A stretch of DNA of 31,015 nt from an uncultured Oscillospiraceae bacterium (GTDB taxonomy: Bacteria > Bacillota > Clostridia > Oscillospirales > Oscillospiraceae), in the NCBI GenBank assembly GCA_900754515.1, contig CAAEDD010000161.1, positions 1 through 31,015 of the forward strand. Direction: 5' to 3'. The translations under genes and the position numbers were made by a program. Under the pieces are notes generated by a model. The model did no database searches. It had not been told where the DNA came from and worked only from the letters and a program-made list of their open reading frames with translations. Below, in pieces: positions 1 through 7,240 of this stretch. How positions within the stretch are numbered: the stretch's first letter is position 1; each line of letters begins with the position of its first letter.

Positions 1-559
1 TAAAAGCGACGAGGAATACTTTGACGTATCTGCGCCTTCGGTACTCACAGTCCCACACAGCTTTGCCGGTATTGACGCCGTCTTTCACTTCGATCAGCTG
101 AAAATCGCCGACTGGTACCGCCAGGACTCCTCCAGGAAAAAGCGGGTGGTCTTTCAGCCAAAGAAGCTCAAGCATAGCCGCAAGGGCGGATTGAGTTTCC
201 ATGAGTCTCCCTGCGATTACGACCCCAGCCTTCCGGAGAGCGCCCTCACCGAGGAAAACAAAAATATCATCGCCGCCGCTTTGCCGGAGCTGCCGCCCCG
301 GTTGAGGATCGTTTACGGCAACAAGTGGGTGGATTCCCGTTTCAACGTACTGATGAACACCAGACTGTCCCTTTTCCTCATAGCCACCGACTATGTGCCG
401 GCTTTCCTGGCCTCTCCTTTTGAGGTCTGCCTCTATTTATTCATGATGGATTACTGCATCATAAAAGAAAATTACCGCAAGGTGGAGGACAAGGAACTGC
501 AGAAGTTCCTCCACATATTCCGCCCCTCCCCCATGCTGAAAATCAAGGGTTTGCTCTGA
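1..559 (+). CDS. 3' end of unrecognised protein (5' truncated by window edge)
   Basis: The reading frame is open from base 2 and ends with TGA at 557-559, so at least 185 codons of a longer gene are present and the true start lies upstream. A GTG at 146 could start a shorter protein, but the frame is open ahead of it and I see no ribosome binding site there. The visible part is mixed in character: a basic stretch (KPKKLKHSRKGG region), a segment ending in PELPPRLRIVYGNKWVDSRF, then two moderately hydrophobic stretches and a basic C-terminus. There is no clear membrane helix or catalytic motif. I do not recognise the family. A hairpin terminator follows within 30 bases, so it is the last gene of its transcript. 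Confidence 0.7.
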   Translation, partial: KSDEEYFDVSAPSVLTVPHSFAGIDAVFHFDQLKIADWYRQDSSRKKRVVFQPKKLKHSRKGGLSFHESPCDYDPSLPESALTEENKNIIAAALPELPPRLRIVYGNKWVDSRFNVLMNTRLSLFLIATDYVPAFLASPFEVCLYLFMMDYCIIKENYRKVEDKELQKFLHIFRPSPMLKIKGLL

Positions 560-584
560 GCCTGCTTATGGCTCTTTTGATTGC

Positions 585-620
585 ACAGTCCCGATGTTTT
601 ACGATCGGGACTGTGTTTTT
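585..620 (+). terminator. Rho-independent terminator after the partial gene
   Basis: Perfect 11-bp arms (ACAGTCCCGAT at 585-595 and its complement at 604-614) with an 8-base loop are followed by GTTTTTTT. The T-run is on the plus-strand side, so it mainly serves the partial gene. It also sits in the 3' gap of the convergent kduI, but on that strand no T-run follows. Confidence 0.85.
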
Positions 621-625
621 TTATG

Positions 626-1468
626 TTATCTCAGCTCGTTGATGGCGAAATTGTCCATGTCGTCAAAGGCCTGGTTCTCGCCGCCCATTGCCCAGATAAA
701 GGTGTAGTTGGAAGAGCCGCAGCCGGCGTGCAGGGACCAGGAGGGAGAGATGACAGCCTCGTAGTTCTGCATGACGATGTGGCGGGTCTCCTGGGGCTGA
801 CCCATAAGGTGCAGCACGATGCCGCCTTCGGGCAGGTTGAAATAGGTATAGATCTCCATACGGCGCTCATGGGTGTGAGGAGGAACGGAGTTCCACACAC
901 TGCCCGGCTCCAGCTGGGTCAGACCCATGGACAGCTGGCAGGTCTCCAGCACATCGGGGTGGATGAACTGGTTGATTACACGCTTGTTGGCAGTCTCCAT
1001 GCTGCCCAGGGGACGTTTGTTAGCGTCCTTGATGGAGATGAAAGTGGTCTTGCAGTCCTTGTGAGCGGGGGCGCTGACCAGGTAGAAACGGGCGGGATTA
1101 GCCTTGTCGTTGCTGCCGAAAACCACGTTCCTGGTGCTGCGGGAGATGTAGAGGCAGTCCTCAAAGCCCATTTCGTAACGGACTCCGTCGGCCTCTATCC
1201 AGCCCGGGCCGCCCAGATTGAACACGCCGGCCTCTCTGCGCTCCAGGAAGAAGTTGGTGCCGAAGTTTTTCCAGACATCTATACCCTGGTCAATGGGCAG
1301 AGATTTCTCCACGGGCATGATGCCCAGAACCACCATGCGGTCCACATGGGAGTACACGGCCTGGACAGTGTCCGGCTGGTACAGGTTCTGTATGAGAAAC
1401 TCCTTGCGCAGCTCCTCGGTGGTGTATCTTTTTACGTCGTTGGGACCGGTGGAATAGCGAATATCCAT
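626..1468 (-). CDS. kduI: 5-dehydro-4-deoxy-D-glucuronate isomerase KduI
   Basis: KduI (EC 5.3.1.17) interconverts 5-keto-4-deoxyuronate and 2,5-diketo-3-deoxygluconate in the cytoplasmic degradation of unsaturated uronates from pectin, alginate-like or glycosaminoglycan polymers. The 280 residues match the family length of about 278. The zinc site of this cupin-fold enzyme is intact: the PPHTHERRMEIY segment supplies H198, H200 and E205, and H247 lies in SWSLHAGCG, in the same spacing as E. coli H196/H198/E203/H245 shifted by two. The start ATG has AAAGGT about nine bases upstream. It lies 25 bases after the large TRAP permease gene, so it is the last gene of the transporter operon. KduD, KdgK and KdgA, the next steps, are not in the window. 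Confidence 0.95.
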   Translation of the reverse strand: MDIRYSTGPNDVKRYTTEELRKEFLIQNLYQPDTVQAVYSHVDRMVVLGIMPVEKSLPIDQGIDVWKNFGTNFFLERREAGVFNLGGPGWIEADGVRYEMGFEDCLYISRSTRNVVFGSNDKANPARFYLVSAPAHKDCKTTFISIKDANKRPLGSMETANKRVINQFIHPDVLETCQLSMGLTQLEPGSVWNSVPPHTHERRMEIYTYFNLPEGGIVLHLMGQPQETRHIVMQNYEAVISPSWSLHAGCGSSNYTFIWAMGGENQAFDDMDNFAINELR

Positions 1469-1493
1469 ATTACAATACCTTTCAGATCAAAGA

Positions 1494-2798
1494 TCAGACA
1501 AGGCCCAGAGCCTCGGGAATGAACATGCTCAGAGCGGGAACGTAGGTGATGAGCAGCAGAGCCACAAAGATTACTGCAAAGAAGGGCAGCAGCATCTTGA
1601 TGATCTGCTCTATCTTCACGTTGTGAGTGCGGCAGCCTGCAAAGAGGATGGCGCCCACAGGGGGAGTCAGAGTGCCCACGCACAGGTTCATAACCATCAT
1701 GAGACCGAAGTGCACAGGGTGCATGCCCCAGGTCTGGACTATGGGCAGGAAGATTGGGGTGAAGATCAGAACTGCGGGAGTGGGGTCCATGAAGCAGCCT
1801 ACGATGAGCAGGATGACGTTCATGATCAGCAGGATGACCACGGCGCTGTTGGTCACACCCAAGATGGCGTTGGCCACCAGAGCGGGGATCTTGGTATAGG
1901 TCATGATGTAGCCCATGATACCGGAAACGCAGACCAGATACTCGATAACGGCAGTAGTCTTCACGCTGTCGAAGAGTATGCGGGGCAGATCGCGGATGGT
2001 GATGTTGCGGTAGATGAAGCCCAGTATGAGGGCGTAGGCCACAGCAATAGCGGAGCCCTCGGTGGCGGTGAAGATACCTCCCAGGATACCGCCGATGACG
2101 ATAACGATCATCAGCAGGCTGGGAATGCCTTCCCACAGGGTCTTCATAACGAACTTAAAGGTATAGTGGTCCTTGGAAACATAGCCGCGGCGCTTGGCCA
2201 TGACACCGGCAACAACCATGCAGCCCAGGCCCCAGAGGATGCCGGGAACATAACCGGCCATGAACAGGGCGGCTATGGAAACTGAACCTGCAACGGTGGA
2301 GTAAACTATCATAATGTTGCTGGGGGGGATCATCATGCCGGTCGGGCCGGAGGCAATGTTGCAGACAGCTATGTATTCGTCGGAGTATCCCTCTTCCTTC
2401 TCAAGAGGTCCAAGGATGCCGCCCATTGCCACGGCAGCGGCAACGCCGGAACCGGACATGGCACCGAAAAGCATGTTTGCAACGATGTTGGTCTGAGCCA
2501 GAGAACCGGGGAGACGGTGTGCAACCAGCTGGGCGCAGCCAACCAGACGGCGGGCTATTCCGCCGAAGTTCATCAGGTTACCGGCCAGCACAAAGAAGGG
2601 GATGGCCAGCAGAGAGAAAGAGTTTACGCTCTGGAACATCTTCTGGGCGGAGACCATCATGGAGCTTATGTTGGGCATTATGATGACCATGCCGGCAGCA
2701 GAGCCAAGACCTATGCTCAGGCCGATTGGGAAACCAACTGCAAGGGTGACGAAAATGATGCCGATCATTATGATGCCGGCAAGAGCTGTTACTGTCAT
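1494..2798 (-). CDS. TRAP transporter large permease, DctM family
   Basis: This is the 12-helix translocating subunit of a tripartite ATP-independent periplasmic (TRAP) transporter, which uses an ion gradient to import organic acids delivered by the extracytoplasmic receptor. The 434 residues are almost entirely hydrophobic helices separated by short loops, with the family signatures GAMSGSGVAAAVAMGGIL in the first half, PTGMMIPPSNIMIVYS next, and FMDPTPAVLIFTPIFLP plus GTLTPPVGAILF in the second half. The length is normal for DctM/UxuM/SiaM proteins. The start ATG has a GGGAGGT site eight bases upstream. It is 16 bases after the small permease gene and next to kduI, so uronate-type sugars are the likely cargo. 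Confidence 0.95.
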   Translation of the reverse strand: MTVTALAGIIMIGIIFVTLAVGFPIGLSIGLGSAAGMVIIMPNISSMMVSAQKMFQSVNSFSLLAIPFFVLAGNLMNFGGIARRLVGCAQLVAHRLPGSLAQTNIVANMLFGAMSGSGVAAAVAMGGILGPLEKEEGYSDEYIAVCNIASGPTGMMIPPSNIMIVYSTVAGSVSIAALFMAGYVPGILWGLGCMVVAGVMAKRRGYVSKDHYTFKFVMKTLWEGIPSLLMIVIVIGGILGGIFTATEGSAIAVAYALILGFIYRNITIRDLPRILFDSVKTTAVIEYLVCVSGIMGYIMTYTKIPALVANAILGVTNSAVVILLIMNVILLIVGCFMDPTPAVLIFTPIFLPIVQTWGMHPVHFGLMMVMNLCVGTLTPPVGAILFAGCRTHNVKIEQIIKMLLPFFAVIFVALLLITYVPALSMFIPEALGLV

Positions 2799-2814
2799 GT
2801 ATCTTTACCTCCCA

Positions 2815-3336
2815 TCACGCGGTTCCGGAGAGCTCGTCGCCGTAGGTACGGGTGCCCTCTTTGTAGTTTTTAACGGCCAGCACACAGTTGTACACCGCAT
2901 AGTACAGGGTGATGACGCCTGTGACGGGGACGGAGACGTACATAACGGCTTTGGAAATCTGCAAAGCGGCATCTATCTGCACGGCCTGGGTGCTGGTGTA
3001 GAGCCAGCCGCCGATGACGCAGACGAAGAGTATAAAGACGAACAGGCAGATGTTGGTAATGATCTCGACGATCATATTGGTAAGGGGCTTGAATTTATCT
3101 TTAAGTAAGTCAATGGTCAGATGCTCTTTGCTGCCGTAGACATAAGCACTGCCAAACATTATCATCCAAACAAACAGATACTGGGACAAAGTGCCGGTAA
3201 TCGCACTGGGATTATTGAAAACATAACGGGCGACGACCTGCCAAACAACAATGACGGTCATGACGCCCAGAGTGATAGTGGACACGATCTCCTGGAATTT
3301 ATCCAGGATAAACTTGATCTTATCTAATACCTTCAC
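2815..3336 (-). CDS. TRAP transporter small permease, DctQ family (GTG start)
   Basis: This 173-residue membrane protein has four hydrophobic segments (about residues 17-34, 45-62, 84-110 and 125-150), as expected for the small DctQ subunit that pairs with DctM. The N-terminal helix, the VWQVVARYVFNNP segment and the following WMIMFGSAY segment are characteristic of the family. The start is GTG, supported by a GGAGG site seven bases upstream. It sits between the receptor and the large permease. The 120-base gap to the receptor gene, unusually long for this operon, contains a perfect palindrome. Confidence 0.92.
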   Translation of the reverse strand: MKVLDKIKFILDKFQEIVSTITLGVMTVIVVWQVVARYVFNNPSAITGTLSQYLFVWMIMFGSAYVYGSKEHLTIDLLKDKFKPLTNMIVEIITNICLFVFILFVCVIGGWLYTSTQAVQIDAALQISKAVMYVSVPVTGVITLYYAVYNCVLAVKNYKEGTRTYGDELSGTA

Positions 3337-3407
3337 GGGGTGGCCTCCCTTTTTCTATAGCTATTAACATAAAAGGTTTCATTGCTGGAGTTCTTGCTGC
3401 TTCAAGA

Positions 3408-3435
3408 AACGGCCCACAGCATGCTGTGGGCCGTT
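3408..3435 (-). promoter_or_regulatory. 28-bp perfect palindrome between receptor and permease genes
   Basis: Bases 3408-3435 equal their own reverse complement, with 14-bp arms around a central GCATGC. In the transcript this forms a very GC-rich hairpin directly downstream of the binding-protein gene. No T-run follows on the minus strand, so it is more likely a 3'-end stabilising or processing structure, or a partial attenuator, than a full terminator. Such elements commonly raise receptor expression over permease expression. The function is inferred. Confidence 0.7.
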
Positions 3436-3456
3436 ATAGTGCTCAGAAATTTTTAA

Positions 3457-4524
3457 TTAGCGCTCGGAGAGAATTGCATCGTAAACGGACTGGGTCATCT
3501 CGTTGCGGCTGGCAACTTCCTGAATCAGATCCTGGCAGTTGGCCTGGAAAGCGGCAACGTCAGCCTCGGAGAAGGTGACGCCCATCTCAACAGCCTTGGC
3601 CTCATAGTCGGCGCGCAGCTCTTCGCACAGGTCGAACATGTAGGGGATGGAGTCGGCAGCGCACTGCTGGAGAGCGGCCTGGTCCTCAGCGGACATGGAG
3701 TCGAACACGCTGTTGGCAATGCAGAGCATGTCGGGGATCATCAGGTGGCCGGTGTAGTTGTAGTAGGGAGCGACTTCGTACTGAACCAGGTCAACGTAGG
3801 TGATGATGTTGTTCTCAGCACCGTCGAGGGTACCGGTCTGGATAGCGGAGTAAACATCGCCCTGAGCCATATCAACACCAACACCGCCCATAGCCTCCAT
3901 CATCTTCATGCAGGTATCGGAAGCCATAACACGGATCTTCAGGCCGGCCAGCTCTTCGGGAGTGGTTACAGGAGCCTTTGCGGTGTAGAGGTTACGGGGT
4001 CCGAGGGAGTAAGCGGAGAGCACGTGGAAGCCGTAGTCAACGGCAGTGGCGTACAGATCGTCCAGCTTGCCGGAGACAAAAACTCTCTCCTGGTGCTCGA
4101 TGCTGTCATAGACATAAGGAGTGCCCAGGATGGCGAAGTCGGAAGCGTAGGTCTCAATGATGGAGTTGGCAACGAGGGTCATGTCAAGAGCGCCCATGGT
4201 GAGCTGCTCAAGGGTCTGAGCCTGGTCGCCCAGCTGAGCATCGGGGTAAACTTCGATGGAATAGCGGCCTTCGGTGGCATCGTACAGATCGTCACTCAGC
4301 TTCTGCAGGGTCTGAGCTTCGGGGTTGGTGATGGTCTGGTTGAATGCGCACTTGAGGACGGTCTGGCCAACCTTCTCGCTTCCGGTGGAAGCGGCGGCGT
4401 CTTCGGCGGGAGCCTCGGCAGCGGTGCTGTCCTCAACGGGGGCGGCGGTCTGGCCGCAGGCGCACAGAGCCAGGACCATGACCAGAGCAAGGAGCATTGC
4501 TACAAGAGTCTTTGCGTTCTTCAT
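3457..4524 (-). CDS. TRAP transporter substrate-binding lipoprotein, DctP family
   Basis: This is the extracytoplasmic receptor that captures a carboxylated ligand and delivers it to the DctQ/DctM permease. From the chosen start at 4524 the protein has 355 residues. The start is set by an AGGAGGA site seven bases upstream and gives a signal peptide with lipobox LCAC, so C23 would be lipidated; a longer reading frame reaches 4563 but lacks these signals. After an Ala/Glu/Ser-rich linker (about 25-52) the DctP fold begins. The GPRNLY (R177) and GLKIRVM (R198) segments hold the arginines that bind ligand carboxylates in this family. With kduI in the operon, a uronate or unsaturated uronate is the likely ligand. 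That is inference and not readable from the residues alone. Confidence 0.94.
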   Translation of the reverse strand: MKNAKTLVAMLLALVMVLALCACGQTAAPVEDSTAAEAPAEDAAASTGSEKVGQTVLKCAFNQTITNPEAQTLQKLSDDLYDATEGRYSIEVYPDAQLGDQAQTLEQLTMGALDMTLVANSIIETYASDFAILGTPYVYDSIEHQERVFVSGKLDDLYATAVDYGFHVLSAYSLGPRNLYTAKAPVTTPEELAGLKIRVMASDTCMKMMEAMGGVGVDMAQGDVYSAIQTGTLDGAENNIITYVDLVQYEVAPYYNYTGHLMIPDMLCIANSVFDSMSAEDQAALQQCAADSIPYMFDLCEELRADYEAKAVEMGVTFSEADVAAFQANCQDLIQEVASRNEMTQSVYDAILSER

Positions 4525-4653
4525 TACTTTTCCTCCTGAAAGGTTTTTTATATACAGGCGCAACCTTCTGGTGTCGCCGGTAATACATAATGATGGATAA
4601 CGGTCAGGAAATACGATTGGGTGAAAGTCCAGACCAATGTTCTTCCAGTTTTT

Positions 4654-4680
4654 GTAAACCGTTTCCGTAAACCGTTTAAC
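4654..4680 (-). promoter_or_regulatory. Tandem LacI-type operators upstream of the TRAP-kduI operon
   Basis: The 11-mer GTAAACCGTTT occurs twice, at 4654-4664 and 4667-4677, 13 bp apart. Each contains the odd-centred palindrome AAAC-C-GTTT; the second extends to TAAAC-C-GTTTA. This matches the CG-centred half-site pattern of LacI-family operators and resembles the palindrome at the regulator's own promoter. The sites lie about 130 bases before the dctP start codon. I could not place a convincing promoter for this operon: a weak candidate on the minus strand is TTGGTC with TATTTC about 18 bases further on. Confidence 0.65.
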
Positions 4681-4733
4681 TAAAGTGAGCTGTTATGTAC
4701 ACGCTCAGTGAGGCGCTTTTTAAAATCAGCCCC

Positions 4734-5777
4734 TCAGAACTCCTGAGCGGGAGTGGATTCTCTTACTATAAAATGGGAGGGGATCTCCACGTTTACGGCT
4801 CTTGCCCCTGATGGGCGCTTGCCGCTGATACGCTCCAGCAGCAGTTCAGCCGCCTTTGCTCCCACATCCCCGGTGGCCAGAGCCACGGCGCTTATTCCTG
4901 GCTTGGCTATCTGAAGCCAGTTCCAGTCGTCAAAGGTGCAAAATCCAAAGTCATATCCAGGCTCGATGTCCAAATCTTTCATAGCTACCAGCAATTTCTG
5001 AGCGCTGGCTCCGTTGGAAGAGAGAAGGGCAATCCGCTCTCCCGGGTACTTCCTGCGGTAGATTCTGAGACAGCTCTTGCAGCTGCCGGCATCATCGGCA
5101 GAAAATTCATAGGTTTCCGGTTCGGTGTCCGTCAGATCCCACATTGCCTGCTCATAGCCCTGGCGGCGCAGGATACGAGGGGATATATTCCCTATCTTTT
5201 CCGAGAAAAAGGCAATCTTTGTATAGCCTTGGGCAAGAAGAAACCTTACGCAATCATAGGCAGCGCTTTTGTTGGCGGTGGTTACGGTATCTATTTGGTC
5301 GGACCCCATCAGCTGGCGGTCGGCCAAAACAAGGCAGGTACCGCTGCTTTGCAGTTCCAGCAAAAAGCTGTCGTTACCGCCGCAGGTGTTTACTATCAGC
5401 CCGTCCACCCGGTTCTCCAGAAAGCCCCTGATGGCCCGGCGTTCACGGCGTGGATCCTCCCCGCTGTCAGCAAAGAGCACCTGATATCCTGCTTCCTCGC
5501 ACACTGTCGTTATCCCTTTCAGGAGCAGTGCGGAGAAGGGACTGCTGATATCTCCGATGACGCAGCCTATGAGCATACTGCGGCTGGCCTTGAGGCGCTG
5601 GGCCGAACGGTTCGGATGGTAATCCACCTCGGCAATTACCCGACGTATATGTTCCCTGGTGTCGGCGGACATATTTTCGAACTTGCCGTTGAGAAACCTT
5701 GATATAGTTGTTTTTGAAACACCGCAGAGTTTAGCCACTTCATCTATGGTAATTCTGCTGTCAGATTGATTATCCAT
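4734..5777 (-). CDS. LacI-family transcriptional regulator, KdgR-like
   Basis: The 347 residues fit the LacI/GalR family. The N-terminal helix-turn-helix is clear (ITIDEVAKLCGVSKTTISR, about residues 9-27), followed by the hinge segment YHPNRSAQRLKASRS with the conserved minor-groove Leu and Ala, then a type-1 periplasmic-binding-like sensor domain (about 67-340) starting IGCVIGDISSPF. Position beside a TRAP transporter and kduI suggests a repressor released by a uronate catabolite such as 2-keto-3-deoxygluconate, as for Gram-positive KdgR. It is transcribed from its own consensus promoter, with an operator touching the -35, implying autoregulation. The translation start has a modest AAGGA site. 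No clear terminator separates it from dctP, so some read-through is possible. Confidence 0.93.
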   Translation of the reverse strand: MDNQSDSRITIDEVAKLCGVSKTTISRFLNGKFENMSADTREHIRRVIAEVDYHPNRSAQRLKASRSMLIGCVIGDISSPFSALLLKGITTVCEEAGYQVLFADSGEDPRRERRAIRGFLENRVDGLIVNTCGGNDSFLLELQSSGTCLVLADRQLMGSDQIDTVTTANKSAAYDCVRFLLAQGYTKIAFFSEKIGNISPRILRRQGYEQAMWDLTDTEPETYEFSADDAGSCKSCLRIYRRKYPGERIALLSSNGASAQKLLVAMKDLDIEPGYDFGFCTFDDWNWLQIAKPGISAVALATGDVGAKAAELLLERISGKRPSGARAVNVEIPSHFIVRESTPAQEF

Positions 5778-5804
5778 TGGCTTTTCCTTAACAATTCTGT
5801 AAAA

Positions 5805-5833
5805 ATTCTAGCATTGCTGATGCTTTTTGTCAA
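5805..5833 (-). promoter_or_regulatory. Sigma-A promoter of the lacI regulator
   Basis: Read on the minus strand, TTGACA (5833-5828) is followed by a 17-bp spacer and TAGAAT (5810-5805). This is a consensus -35 and a five-of-six -10 at ideal spacing. Transcription would start near 5798, about 20 bases ahead of the start codon. Confidence 0.85.
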
Positions 5834-5839
5834 CCGGTT
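5832..5839. promoter_or_regulatory. Palindromic LacI-family operator at the regulator's promoter
   Basis: AACCGGTT is a perfect palindrome with the central CG typical of LacI-family sites. It overlaps the first two bases of the -35 hexamer of the lacI promoter. The surrounding minus-strand sequence GGAAACCGGTTGAC resembles GGAAACGGTTTAC in the tandem operators upstream of the TRAP operon. Autorepression is inferred. Confidence 0.65.
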
Positions 5840-6013
5840 TCCAAGAATCTTTCCGGCGTGAGATTGCACAATCTTTCACAATATTTTTTGTATAAACTAC
5901 ACAAGTTATGCCTGTGTTAACTTTTTTATTGTCGAAAATTGTATCATATTGTCCAAAACTTGTGGAATATTGTTCTGGATGTTGCCAAGGTCTCAGCAGC
6001 TGGTATCTTTGCC

Positions 6014-6041
6014 TTGTAATTGGGGAAATCTGTGGTATAAT
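6014..6041 (+). promoter_or_regulatory. Promoter of the wecE-proC operon
   Basis: TTGTAA (6014-6019), a 16-bp spacer and a perfect TATAAT (6036-6041) with an extended-10 TGG just ahead of it form a strong sigma-A promoter. The expected start is near 6048, leaving a leader of about 60 bases before wecE. No other promoter this good is visible within the operon. Confidence 0.75.
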
Positions 6042-6106
6042 GTTTTGGTTATTATATGAATATCACAAATACGACAAAAACCATGTCGATTTATGGGGGA
6101 AGAACG

Positions 6107-7240
6107 ATGATACCTTTTAATGTGCCTCCCTGCACCGGCGATGAGCTTGAATATATTGGCCAGGCTATAGCCAGTCGGAAAATCTGCGGAGACGGCGAAT
6201 TTACGAAGAAGTGCAGCCGCTGGCTGGAAGATCGCTTCAATGCCCAGAAGGTTCTGCTGACCACCAGCGGAACCACTGCCCTGGATATGGCCGCCCTGCT
6301 GTGTGAGCTTCAGCCGGGAGACGAAGTCATACTCCCCAGCTTCACTTTTTCCAGCACCGCCACCGCCTTTGTGCTGGCCGGGGCCAGGCTGGTGTTTGTG
6401 GACATTCGTCCGGACACCATGAATATTGACGAGACAAAGATTGAGGCTGCCATAACCGACAAAACCCGGGTCATTGTTCCGGTCCACTACGCCGGTGTTG
6501 CCTGCGAGATGGACACCATAATGGATATTGCCAGGCGTCATGGCCTCAAAGTGGTGGAGGATGCCGCTCAGGGCGTTATGAGCACTTATAAGGGCAGACC
6601 CCTTGGTACCATAGGGGATATGGGCTGCTTCTCCTTCCACGAAACCAAGAACTACTCCATGGGTGAGGGCGGAGCCATTGTCATAAACCGGCCGGAATAC
6701 AACGAGCGGGCTGAGATTCTCCGTGAGAAGGGCACAAACCGTTCCAAATTCTTCCGGGGCCAGGTAGACAAGTACACCTGGGTTGACTTCGGCGACAGCT
6801 ATCTTCCCAGTGAGCTCAACGCCGCCTATCTCTGGGCCCAGCTCATGAAGGCCGACGAGATAAACGAGGATCGCCTCAGGACCTGGAACGAGTATTGGAA
6901 GGCACTTCTGCCCCTGGCTCAGGCCGGAAAGCTGGAGCTGCCCACCATCCCTGAGGGCTGCGTTCACAACGCCCATATGTTTTATATAAAGGCAAAGAAT
7001 CTGGAGGAGAGGACCGCCCTTATAAAGCATCTGAAAGAGCGGGACATTCTGGCTGTCTTCCACTATGTGCCGCTGCACTCCGCCCCTGCGGGGCTGAAGT
7101 TCGGCCGTTTTGCCGGGGAAGATGTGTACACCACCGCCGAATCCGACCGGCTGCTGCGTCTGCCCATGTACTTTGGTCTTACCGACGAGGATCGTCAGGC
7201 TGTTATAAATGCAGTCACGGAGTTTTACGATGAACATTGA
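6107..7240 (+). CDS. wecE: dTDP-4-amino-4,6-dideoxygalactose transaminase WecE
   Basis: WecE (EC 2.6.1.59) is a PLP enzyme of the DegT/DnrJ/EryC1/StrS family that aminates dTDP-4-keto-6-deoxyglucose with glutamate to give dTDP-Fuc4N. The 377-residue protein is very close to E. coli WecE as I recall it: MIPFN at the start, LCGDG-like CGDGEF, PSFTFSSTA, VPVHYAGVACEMDTIM, EDAAQGVMSTYKGR and FRGQVDKYTW. The PLP-binding lysine is K181 in FHETKNYS. The start at 6107 is chosen because it matches the family N-terminus and has GGGGGA six bases ahead; an ATG at 6056 is open but unsupported. It is the first gene of a nine-gene operon and overlaps the next by 11 bases. No rmlA or rmlB is nearby, so the dTDP-sugar precursor must be made elsewhere. 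Confidence 0.93.
   Translation: MIPFNVPPCTGDELEYIGQAIASRKICGDGEFTKKCSRWLEDRFNAQKVLLTTSGTTALDMAALLCELQPGDEVILPSFTFSSTATAFVLAGARLVFVDIRPDTMNIDETKIEAAITDKTRVIVPVHYAGVACEMDTIMDIARRHGLKVVEDAAQGVMSTYKGRPLGTIGDMGCFSFHETKNYSMGEGGAIVINRPEYNERAEILREKGTNRSKFFRGQVDKYTWVDFGDSYLPSELNAAYLWAQLMKADEINEDRLRTWNEYWKALLPLAQAGKLELPTIPEGCVHNAHMFYIKAKNLEERTALIKHLKERDILAVFHYVPLHSAPAGLKFGRFAGEDVYTTAESDRLLRLPMYFGLTDEDRQAVINAVTEFYDEH

Larger units (their letters stand above)
5778..6106. other. Divergent control region between lacI regulator and wecE operon
   Basis: This 329-base AT-rich gap holds, from left to right, the lacI ribosome binding site (AAGGA about nine bases from its ATG), its promoter and operator, a small inverted repeat AGATTG-CA-CAATCT at 5861-5874 of unknown meaning, an AT-rich stretch with no ORF worth calling, and the plus-strand wecE promoter with about 60 bases of leader. 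I see no RNA gene in it. Confidence 0.6.

Noticed and set aside
581..1522. Long plus-strand reading frame opposite kduI
   Set aside because: It is an antisense shadow of kduI, with no ribosome binding site and low-complexity composition.
5861..5874. Inverted repeat AGATTG-CA-CAATCT
   Set aside because: Short and AT-rich, not repeated elsewhere and not positioned at either promoter; probably chance.
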